A stretch of DNA of 39,963 nt from a virus. Made by a program: the position numbers and the translations under genes. This document shows positions 22,415 to 28,650 of the stretch, one piece after another. Location: the IMG/VR virus record IMGVR_UViG_3300044974_000081, positions 1-39,963 of that record; one strand, 5' to 3'. Positions within the stretch are counted from its first letter, which is position 1. The number at the start of each line of letters is the position of its first letter. A model generated the notes under the pieces. That model did no database searches. It was not told the origin of the DNA and saw nothing but the letters and a program-made list of their open reading frames with translations.

Positions 22415-22571
22415 AGATCTGATGGAACTCACTAAGAAGTTTGCTTTAGAACAACTTCGTACTGGTAGCTCATTAGGAGAAGTCATCAATGCTTTCAATG
22501 ATACTGCTAAGGAGATGTCTAGCTTCAGTGATTACATGTATGCTATCCAAGATGCTAACAGGAGGCCATAG
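22401..22571 (+). CDS. Small helical protein, 56 aa
   Basis: A 56-aa protein, MKTYEDLMELTKKFALEQLR, then TGSSLGEVINAFNDTAKEMS. It is helical and has no known motif. It begins inside the last codons of the primase-helicase gene and its stop overlaps the following GTG start, so it is coupled on both sides. Confidence 0.6.
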   Translation: MKTYEDLMELTKKFALEQLRTGSSLGEVINAFNDTAKEMSSFSDYMYAIQDANRRP

Positions 22572-22729
22572 TGGCTGAAGTAACCAACCTTGTAGAGCAT
22601 GAAGATGGATCTGCTACCATTACGTTAGACTTAACTAATGAAGAGGCTAGGATACTGATACAATGGGCTATCAGAGAAGCTATCAAAGCTGGTATCAAAG
22701 CAGATAAGGAGTTGAAATGGGATTCTTAG
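22571..22729 (+). CDS. Small protein with GTG start, 52 aa
   Basis: A 52-aa protein from a GTG start: AEVTNLVEHEDGSATITLDL, then EEARILIQWAIREAIKAGI. A very good ribosome-binding site AGGAGG lies six bases before the GTG, which decides the start. It has a two-strand plus helix pattern. The function is unknown; it is part of the run of small genes between helicase and polymerase. Confidence 0.65.
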   Translation: MAEVTNLVEHEDGSATITLDLTNEEARILIQWAIREAIKAGIKADKELKWDS

Positions 22730-22731
22730 TC

Positions 22732-22896
22732 ATGAGTATGAATGAGATTGTTCAGGCAGCATGGGATGCTAAACTTATTAGTGGCTACAATGTTGAGTAC
22801 GTCAATATTGATGCACTGATGCGGTTTGCTGAAGAGATCTCTAGGGTTGCTGTTGAAAACTATCAGGAAAGGGTATCTGATGTGGGCAATGGATAA
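22732..22896 (+). CDS. Small hypothetical protein, 54 aa
   Basis: A 54-aa protein, MSMNEIVQAAWDAKLISGYN, then VEYVNIDALMRFAEEISRVA and VENYQERVSDVGNG. It is helical and acidic. It starts two bases after the previous stop, and its end overlaps the start of the coiled-coil gene. No family is recognised. Confidence 0.55.
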   Translation: MSMNEIVQAAWDAKLISGYNVEYVNIDALMRFAEEISRVAVENYQERVSDVGNG

Positions 22897-23059
22897 GTTG
22901 ATAGCAGAGCATTCAGACTTAAAGAAGAAGTACGATACACTCTTGGAAGACTATCAAAAGCTGGTACATAAATATGAAGAGCTTAGTACTGGACATCGAA
23001 ACGGACATGAAGCAGAGTGTTATCTTTTGCGTGGTAACAAAGGACCTGACAACGGGTGA
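22880..23059 (+). CDS. Short coiled-coil protein overlapping polymerase start
   Basis: A 59-aa frame, MWAMDKLIAEHSDLKKKYDT, then LLEDYQKLVHKYEELSTG: an evident heptad coiled coil, followed by a tail encoded within the polymerase gene in another frame (86-base overlap). AAAGGG precedes the ATG. The coiled-coil part looks real. The tail may be an accident of overlap. It may act to set polymerase translation. Confidence 0.5.
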   Translation: MWAMDKLIAEHSDLKKKYDTLLEDYQKLVHKYEELSTGHRNGHEAECYLLRGNKGPDNG

Positions 23060-24614
23060 GGTTGTATGTCATACTCAAGCAAGTACACTAAAGCCTCTTA
23101 TAGAGGATTACGACACAGTGATCGGACACAATCTAATCAGCTTCGACGGTTACCACCTACGGAGATTGTGGAACATTACGATACCACTCAAGAAGGTTTG
23201 CGATACGCTCGTGCTGTCGAGGCTATGGAATCCCAGTATCGAAGGAGGACACAGTCTAGAGGCGTGGGGAAAAAGGCTAGGGAATCACAAGATTGAGTTC
23301 CAAGACTTCACCGCACTGACACAACAAATGATTGACTACTGTATCCAGGATGTACACCTCACTGGTGATCTTCACCGCAAGCTATGCGGAGATATGAAGG
23401 ACTTTTCACCGCAAAGCATTGCACTGGAGCACAAAGTACAGTTCATTGTTGCACAGCAAGAGCGTAATGGTTTTAAGTTAGATGTACCTTTATGTACTGC
23501 TTTTGTGTCCGAGCTACAGTCTAAGTTGTCTAAGATTGAAGAAGATTTGCAGTTGATATTTCCACCAATCATTACAGAAAGGATTAGCGAAAAGACAGGA
23601 AAGAAACTAAAGGATCATGTCGAAGTATTTAACCCTGGCTCTAGAGATCAGATAGGACGTAGATTGATATCATTAGGTTGGAAGCCTGAGAAGTTTACTG
23701 AGACAGGTAAGCCTATGGTTGATGAGGTTATTCTATCTAAGCTACCCTACACAGAGGCTAAGGCAATGGCTGAGTATCTACTGATACAAAAGCGTATTGC
23801 ACAGGCTTCATCGTGGTTAGAGCACGTTGCTGACGATGGTAGGGTTCATGGCAAGGTCATCACTAACGGTGCTGTCACAGGCCGTATGACACACCATAGC
23901 CCTAACATGGCTCAGGTTCCTTCAGTGACTGCTGAGTATGGTGATGTATCCAGACAGGTATGGACTGTGGATGCTGGTAACGTCTTAGTAGGCTGTGATG
24001 CCTCAGGGTTAGAACTAAGAATGCTTGCTCACTACATGAAAGATGAAGAGTATACAAAGGAGGTGATCAATGGGGATGTCCACAGCAAAAACCAACTCGC
24101 TGCTGGTTTACAAACCAGACCTCAAGCAAAGACGTTTATCTACGCGTTTCTATACGGGGCTGGCCCAGCTAAGATCGGATCAATTGTCGGTGGCAACGCA
24201 GACGCTGGCAAGAGGCTTATCGCCACGTTCCTTAAGAATACGCCAGCTCTCAAAATGCTTAAAGAGAAGGTTGCAAAGTATGCAGAGAAAGGGTTTGTGC
24301 CAGGATTGGATGGTCGTAGACTATGGATACGGTCGGAACACGCAGCACTTAATACACTTCTTCAAGGAGCTGGGGCGATCTGCATGAAACAAGGTCTTAT
24401 CCATCTTCATGATTCACTGAAGAAGCTTAAGATCCCTGCTAAGTTTGTTGCTAACGTCCATGATGAATGGCAGATAGAGTGTCCTTCTGAGTTATCCGAC
24501 AAGGTTGGTAGGCTTGCAGTAGATGCTATAGAGCAAGCTGGTGTAACTTTAGGGTTACGTTGTCCTCTGACAGGGGAATACAAAGTAGGTAATAACTGGA
24601 AGGAAACTCACTGA
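22974..24614 (+). CDS. DNA polymerase I family (T7 gp5-like)
   Basis: A 546-aa family A polymerase with proofreading. Exonuclease: Asp7/Glu9 (LDIET), Asn53/Asp58 (GHNLISFDGY), Tyr122/Asp126 (DYCIQDV). Polymerase: motif A CDASGLELR with Asp342, motif B RPQAKTFIYAFLYGAG with Arg382, Lys386 and Tyr390, and motif C NVHDEW with Asp497. The motif B region is very close to T7 gp5. It is shorter than T7 gp5 (704 aa), mostly between exonuclease and palm. Tyr390 is at the position of E. coli Phe762/T7 Tyr526; Phe or Tyr there is associated with lytic phages. Its stop overlaps the next start (TGATG). Confidence 0.94.
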   Translation: MKSLVLDIETDMKQSVIFCVVTKDLTTGEVVCHTQASTLKPLIEDYDTVIGHNLISFDGYHLRRLWNITIPLKKVCDTLVLSRLWNPSIEGGHSLEAWGKRLGNHKIEFQDFTALTQQMIDYCIQDVHLTGDLHRKLCGDMKDFSPQSIALEHKVQFIVAQQERNGFKLDVPLCTAFVSELQSKLSKIEEDLQLIFPPIITERISEKTGKKLKDHVEVFNPGSRDQIGRRLISLGWKPEKFTETGKPMVDEVILSKLPYTEAKAMAEYLLIQKRIAQASSWLEHVADDGRVHGKVITNGAVTGRMTHHSPNMAQVPSVTAEYGDVSRQVWTVDAGNVLVGCDASGLELRMLAHYMKDEEYTKEVINGDVHSKNQLAAGLQTRPQAKTFIYAFLYGAGPAKIGSIVGGNADAGKRLIATFLKNTPALKMLKEKVAKYAEKGFVPGLDGRRLWIRSEHAALNTLLQGAGAICMKQGLIHLHDSLKKLKIPAKFVANVHDEWQIECPSELSDKVGRLAVDAIEQAGVTLGLRCPLTGEYKVGNNWKETH

Positions 24615-24829
24615 TGATTACCGATCCACTTAAGATCGATGAATTAACTGTTACTGTTCGCTTTACAAGGAGTGATGATGGTGATATACTGATGGATATA
24701 AGTACTGACAAACTTGTATCAAATGGTACGATGGTTACGTTGTTATACTCTGTTGCACAATCAGCAGAGGAGAGTGTAAGAGCAGACATCATGGCAATGA
24801 TGGCGATTGATAAAGCAAAGTTAAACTGA
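24614..24829 (+). CDS. Small protein between polymerase and SSB, 71 aa
   Basis: A 71-aa protein, MITDPLKIDELTVTVRFTRS, then DGDILMDISTDKLVSNGTMV and a helical C-terminus. The strand-strand-helix pattern is clear but no family is recognised. It is translationally coupled to the polymerase gene (TGATG) and lies seven bases before the SSB gene, so a replication accessory role is possible by position. Confidence 0.6.
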   Translation: MITDPLKIDELTVTVRFTRSDDGDILMDISTDKLVSNGTMVTLLYSVAQSAEESVRADIMAMMAIDKAKLN

Positions 24830-24836
24830 GGAAACT

Positions 24837-25241
24837 ATGGATATCAAACCTGTACGTATCGAAGCAACCCTTATGTGGCCTTTCCTGGACAAGCCTAACG
24901 ACATGTCTGGTAAGTATCAAGTAGATCTAACAAACCTGTCAGAGAAGGCTGTAAGGGCTTTAGAGGATATGGGTATCACTGTTCGTAACAAAGAAGGTAA
25001 AGGATTCTTCATTACCGCTAAGAGTAACCACACCATCAAGGCATTAGATAAGAATGGTGATGAGGTCTTAGCTCATATCGGTAATGGAACCAAAGCTGTA
25101 TGCGTCTTAGGTGCTTATAGCTGGTCCTTTAAGAATAAGAAAGGTGTTTCACCGTCACTGAAGAAGCTAGTCATCACTGACCTAGTTACTTATAGTTCCA
25201 ATCCACAACAGGATCAGGAAGAAACGGAAGATGTCCTCTAA
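24837..25241 (+). CDS. Single-stranded DNA-binding protein (gp2.5-like)
   Basis: A 134-aa protein with the pattern of phage gp2.5-like OB-fold ssDNA-binding proteins: KPVRIEATLMWPFLDKPNDM, GKYQVDLTNLSEKAVRALED, GKGFFITAKSN and a strand KKLVITDLVTY, closed by an acidic tail QDQEETEDVL. The acidic C-terminus is the part that contacts polymerase and helicase in T7 gp2.5. It is shorter than T7 gp2.5 (232 aa) and like the cyanophage form. Its end overlaps the exonuclease start by 11 bases. Confidence 0.8.
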   Translation: MDIKPVRIEATLMWPFLDKPNDMSGKYQVDLTNLSEKAVRALEDMGITVRNKEGKGFFITAKSNHTIKALDKNGDEVLAHIGNGTKAVCVLGAYSWSFKNKKGVSPSLKKLVITDLVTYSSNPQQDQEETEDVL

Positions 25242-25920
25242 ACTGCCAATCATTGATGGTGACATTCTCTGCTACAGAGTAGGCTTTGCCTGCAATGAAG
25301 AGACTGAGAGTGTAGCCATCAAAACCATGGCAGAGTTGTTGGAAGAGTTGGTCTTTATAGACCTCTCTTCTGACGATTGTGTCGGCTACCTGACAGGATC
25401 TAATAACTTTAGATACGACATTGCTAAGACACAACCCTACAAAGGAAACAGAAAAGATGCAGCTAGGCCAATTCATCTTCCTCGCCTTCGTGAGTACCTG
25501 CATACTGCTTGGGACTTCAGAGTGGTCGACGGACAAGAGGCTGACGATGCTATTGGAATCCATGCCACGCACCTACGAGACAAATCGGTAATCGTTACCA
25601 TTGACAAAGACTTAGACATGATTCCTGGTCATCACTATAACCCAGTAAAGAAAGAGAGCTATTACATCGACGATAAAGAAGCTATTAAAAACTTCTACCG
25701 ACAAATCCTCACTGGAGACAAGGTAGATAACATTGAAGGTTTACGTGGTATCGGTCCTAAGAAAGCAGATAAGATCCTTGCTGAAGCAGATACAGAGCTA
25801 AAGATGTACGAAGCTGTGCTGAAGGCTTATGATAACAATCAAGAACGTGTAATAGAGAATGGTCAATTGTTATGGATTAGACGACAGGAAGATGAGATAT
25901 GGCAACCACCGACACAGTAG
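25231..25920 (+). CDS. 5'-3' exonuclease, FEN/PIN family (T7 gp6-like)
   Basis: A 229-aa structure-specific 5' nuclease. Metal-binding acids are visible in PIIDGDILCY (Asp9/Asp11), VVDGQEADDAIGIH, VTIDKDLDM and LTGDKVDNIEGL, followed by the helix-hairpin-helix GLRGIGPKKADKIL. It is related to T7 gp6 and T5 D15. It would remove RNA primers and degrade host DNA, feeding the nucleotide enzymes encoded downstream. The last residues overlap the next gene by 22 bases. Confidence 0.88.
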   Translation: MSSKLPIIDGDILCYRVGFACNEETESVAIKTMAELLEELVFIDLSSDDCVGYLTGSNNFRYDIAKTQPYKGNRKDAARPIHLPRLREYLHTAWDFRVVDGQEADDAIGIHATHLRDKSVIVTIDKDLDMIPGHHYNPVKKESYYIDDKEAIKNFYRQILTGDKVDNIEGLRGIGPKKADKILAEADTELKMYEAVLKAYDNNQERVIENGQLLWIRRQEDEIWQPPTQ

Positions 25921-26180
25921 TTTACTTAGAATGGGTTGATGCTGTAGCCAGCTCAGGATGGTCTAAGAAGGGTACTGGTGACTTAGCAAGGTGTAAGGCT
26001 ATAGGGTTTATGGTGTTTGAGAACAATGATTGTGTACACATCGCAGCCACCATACATGATGATGAGTGTAATGGATTGATGATCATTCCTAAAGCATGGA
26101 TTAGTCAATGGACGGAGATTGATATTGAAGCCTTCAAGCGCAAAAAACAAAGGAAGACTACTACAAAAGCTGGTAGTTGA
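25899..26180 (+). CDS. Hypothetical protein in replication module, 93 aa
   Basis: A 93-aa protein, MATTDTVVYLEWVDAVASSG, with ARCKAIGFMVFENNDCVHIA and GLMIIPKAWISQW, ending in a basic tail. The WVDAVASSGW...GFxVxE...IxIPKAxI pattern is seen in small phage proteins of unknown function. Its start lies within the exonuclease gene, and its basic tail overlaps the nuclease gene that follows. Confidence 0.6.
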   Translation: MATTDTVVYLEWVDAVASSGWSKKGTGDLARCKAIGFMVFENNDCVHIAATIHDDECNGLMIIPKAWISQWTEIDIEAFKRKKQRKTTTKAGS

Positions 26181-26550
26181 GAAGTTAAGAGAAACCTTTA
26201 ACCTGAGCGAACATGATTGCAAAAGCACACCAATGGGTACACAGGGCGAGGATGTCTGGCTCTCGTCGAATGCTTTGGAGAGATTCCGTTACGGCATCGA
26301 ATGCAAGAACAGAGCAAGAATCGCTATCTTCAACGACTACGAACAAGCCATACGGCACTGTGAAGGAAAAGAAACAGAGCCTTTACTGGTTCTGAAGCAG
26401 AATAGATCTACACCTTTAGCTGTTGTTGGTCTTGATCACTTCATAGAGTTAGCATCAAAGGCTAAGTTGTATGAGATCCAACAACGACAAAAGACTGTAG
26501 AGCAAAGTAAACTAGCAACCACACTGAGAAAGGTTTATGGCCAACATTAA
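26125..26550 (+). CDS. PD-(D/E)XK endonuclease, possible Holliday-junction resolvase
   Basis: A 141-aa protein from a TTG start, KPSSAKNKGRLLQKLVVEKL. The start at 26125 is chosen because GGAG lies seven bases upstream and many relatives begin MKPSSAKxKGR. Nuclease residues: Glu in VVEKL, GTQGEDVWLSS (Asp), and FRYGIECKNR (Glu-x-Lys), a PD-(D/E)XK core. Such enzymes in phage replication modules resolve branched DNA, like T7 gp3 in role. It overlaps the preceding gene by 56 bases and the thyX gene by 14. Confidence 0.75.
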   Translation: MKPSSAKNKGRLLQKLVVEKLRETFNLSEHDCKSTPMGTQGEDVWLSSNALERFRYGIECKNRARIAIFNDYEQAIRHCEGKETEPLLVLKQNRSTPLAVVGLDHFIELASKAKLYEIQQRQKTVEQSKLATTLRKVYGQH

Positions 26551-27244
26551 AGTAGACTACCTAAACCACATGGGCGATGACTTAACAGTTGTCAATGCTG
26601 CTCGTGTTAGCTTCGATAAAGAGTCAGAGGCTACTGATTGGTTTGACACAGAGCAAAGTAACCATTACTTCCCTTTACCTGTGTTAGATCCTAAAGATGT
26701 CAAGCTGATTAAGTATCTAGCTAAACATAACCATTGGAGTCCCTTCAGTCATTGCTTTATCCAGTTCAGGGTTAAAGCACCTATATTCGTAGCTAGGCAG
26801 TTGATGAAGCATACGGTAGGGTTAGCCTGGAATGAAGTCAGTAGACGCTATGTTGATAGCTCACCAGAGTTCTATCAGCCTACTTATTTCAGACGTAAAG
26901 CACCCAATGTCAAGCAAGGTAGTTCATCAGAGCCTGTACAAAGTTTCACAGACTGGAATGAAACAGTTGACAAGTACACTGCTTATATGGTAACATTGTA
27001 TGAGCTGATGCTTAAGGAAGGTATTTGCCCTGAGCAAGCTAGGATGATTCTCCCCCAATCCATGATGACTGAATGGTATTGGAGCGGAAGTCTTTACGCT
27101 TTTGCTAGGGTGTGTCAACTAAGACTAGCTAAGTATGCACAGGCTGAGACAAGGATTGTAGCTGAGCAGATACACAATATCTCTGCTCAGATCTTCCCTG
27201 CCTCTTGGGATGCTTTAATGAACAATGGAGAAGATGATGAGTGA
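26537..27244 (+). CDS. thyX: Flavin-dependent thymidylate synthase ThyX
   Basis: A 235-aa enzyme that methylates dUMP to dTMP using FAD, NADPH and methylene-folate. Seen: NAARVSFDKES near the start, HNHWSPFSHCFIQFRVKAPI, FVARQLMKHTVGLAWNEVSR (residues about 85-103), PEFYQPTYFRRK, EQARMILPQSMMTEWYWSGS and FARVCQLRLAKYAQAETR. The usual ThyX motif RHRX7S is not literally present: KHT-VGLAWNEV-S occupies its place, a change I associate with phage members. The overall pattern is still clearly ThyX. It supplies dTTP together with the RNR. Confidence 0.9.
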   Translation: MANIKVDYLNHMGDDLTVVNAARVSFDKESEATDWFDTEQSNHYFPLPVLDPKDVKLIKYLAKHNHWSPFSHCFIQFRVKAPIFVARQLMKHTVGLAWNEVSRRYVDSSPEFYQPTYFRRKAPNVKQGSSSEPVQSFTDWNETVDKYTAYMVTLYELMLKEGICPEQARMILPQSMMTEWYWSGSLYAFARVCQLRLAKYAQAETRIVAEQIHNISAQIFPASWDALMNNGEDDE

Positions 27245-27545
27245 TAGTAAAATTAGTTTTCATGTGTCGCTAATGGCAGTAGATAACGAAGAAGTACAGC
27301 AGTACCATGCTGATCATGGTTTCCCATTAGACCACATGGTTGATATCAATGTTACCTTTGATAGTGGTATTGCTTGGCCTAAGTTGTTAGAGACAGCTTG
27401 TGAAGCTATCGGTGCTTACTACGGTTACGATGTCAAAGAGAAAGTATTCGTTAAGCAGTTTGACAAGATCGTTAACATCTTCGGACACGATGATCCTACA
27501 AACTACGAAACAGACTCAGACGCTGATGAGAATCCTGCTACTTGA
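27237..27545 (+). CDS. Hypothetical protein after thyX, 102 aa
   Basis: A 102-aa protein, MSDSKISFHVSLMAVDNEEV, with YHADHGFPLDHMVDINVTFD and GIAWPKLLETACEAIGAYYG, followed by an acidic tail. It has an alternating strand/helix pattern without known motif. The start at 27237 has GGAG six bases upstream and overlaps the thyX stop; ATGs at 27225 and 27234 are alternatives. The tail is read over by the next gene (20-base overlap). Confidence 0.6.
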   Translation: MSDSKISFHVSLMAVDNEEVQQYHADHGFPLDHMVDINVTFDSGIAWPKLLETACEAIGAYYGYDVKEKVFVKQFDKIVNIFGHDDPTNYETDSDADENPAT

Positions 27546-28260
27546 TATTGAATCAGCACCTAACACTGCGTATGTCTGGGGTTTGTTTAAGCAAAACATC
27601 AGCATCAGTCAAATCGTAGACAGCAGTAGTGTTTTGTGTTGGGCAGCTAAGTGGTATGGTGGTGATCATGTGATGTTCAGTAGCATCTTAAACGGTAAGA
27701 AGACGATGCTAAAGAAGATCCATAGTTTACTTGATGAGTGTGATGCAGTGATACATTACAACGGTACTAGGTTTGATATACCGACACTCAACAAGGAGTT
27801 CTTAGAGGCAGAGATGTCTCCACCAGCACCTTATCATCAGATTGACCTGTTAAAGACTGCTAGAAAGGAGTTTAGGTTTCCTAGTAACAAGTTAGACTAT
27901 GTTGCTAGAGCTTTAGGGCTAGGTCAGAAGACTAAGCATGAAGGCTTTGAACTTTGGATCAAGTGTATGAACAAAGACAAAGAAGCCTGGGCAGTGATGG
28001 AGCAGTACAACAAACAGGATGTTATCCTACTGGAAAAGGTCTATGAGCGATTTCTTCCCTGGATTCGAACCCACCCAAACGTCAGTATATGTAACGACTA
28101 CACAGGCTGCACACGGTGCGGGAGTTACCATCTACAGCGGAGGGGGTACAGCACTACCGCCACGGGAAAGTACCAGCGATACCAGTGCCAAGACTGTGGT
28201 GGTTGGCAGCAACAACGTAGAGGAGAAAAACTTGCTACCGAAATACTCAAACCAAGCTAA
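27526..28260 (+). CDS. DnaQ/PolB-like 3'-5' exonuclease with zinc ribbon
   Basis: A 244-aa protein. The RNase H-like exonuclease domain has MRILLLDIESAPNTAYVW (Asp7/Glu9), CDAVIHYNGTRFDIPTLNKE (Exo II Asp), KLDYVARALGLGQKTKHEGF and EQYNKQDVILLEKVY (Exo III Tyr/Asp). The C-terminus adds a zinc ribbon: GCTRCGSYHLQRRGYSTTAT and then YQCQDCGGW. The start at 27526 replaces a longer frame open to 27400, because the DxE motif begins here. It is separate from the polymerase's own proofreading domain. Its role may be ssDNA degradation or recombination. Confidence 0.8.
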   Translation: MRILLLDIESAPNTAYVWGLFKQNISISQIVDSSSVLCWAAKWYGGDHVMFSSILNGKKTMLKKIHSLLDECDAVIHYNGTRFDIPTLNKEFLEAEMSPPAPYHQIDLLKTARKEFRFPSNKLDYVARALGLGQKTKHEGFELWIKCMNKDKEAWAVMEQYNKQDVILLEKVYERFLPWIRTHPNVSICNDYTGCTRCGSYHLQRRGYSTTATGKYQRYQCQDCGGWQQQRRGEKLATEILKPS

Positions 28261-28474
28261 ACAAGTTGGGGGTGATCACTATAAGCAGACAACATTACAG
28301 CCTTGGGATGTCATTAGTGCTTGGTCGTTAGACCCTTGGTCCGCTAATGTAGTTAAATACATTCAAAGGTTTCACCGTAAGAACGGTAAAGAGGATCTAC
28401 AGAAAGCAGTACACTATCTGGAGTATTTGATTGAGAACTATGACTTAGTAAAGAAAAAGTACTACAAGGAGTAA
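28232..28474 (+). CDS. DUF3310 protein, TTG start
   Basis: An 80-aa protein matching DUF3310 (nucleotide kinase-linked SaV-like domain): VGGDHYKQTTLQPWDVISAW, then WSANVVKYIQRFHRKNGKED and LQKAVHYLEYLIENY. A TTG at 28232 is chosen as start because AGGAG lies seven bases upstream and it begins just before the domain. A longer frame to 28019 would run through the previous gene's zinc ribbon. The gene overlaps that gene by 29 bases. The family occurs in many phages beside nucleotide-metabolism genes; its exact function is unknown. Confidence 0.78.
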   Translation: MLPKYSNQAKQVGGDHYKQTTLQPWDVISAWSLDPWSANVVKYIQRFHRKNGKEDLQKAVHYLEYLIENYDLVKKKYYKE

Positions 28475-28476
28475 CT

Positions 28477-28650
28477 ATGGCGCTAACGATTCTGGACTTA
28501 TTTGATAAACTAAAAAGATTAGATGAAATATCTCTACTTGAGATACTGAACATAACAGCAGAAGACTTGGTTGATAGGTTTGAGGACAGAATCGAAGCCA
28601 TGTTTGATGAATTAGTTGACGAACTAGACGATACACAAGAGGAAGAGTAA
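28477..28650 (+). CDS. Small acidic protein upstream of RNR, 57 aa
   Basis: A 57-aa protein, MALTILDLFDKLKRLDEISL, then LEILNITAEDLVDRFEDRIE and an acidic end with DDTQEEE. It is helical and strongly acidic. AAGGAG lies upstream, and its TAA overlaps the RNR ATG (TAATG), so it is translationally coupled to RNR. Phages often carry such a short acidic protein next to DUF3310 genes. Its function is unknown. Confidence 0.65.
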   Translation: MALTILDLFDKLKRLDEISLLEILNITAEDLVDRFEDRIEAMFDELVDELDDTQEEE

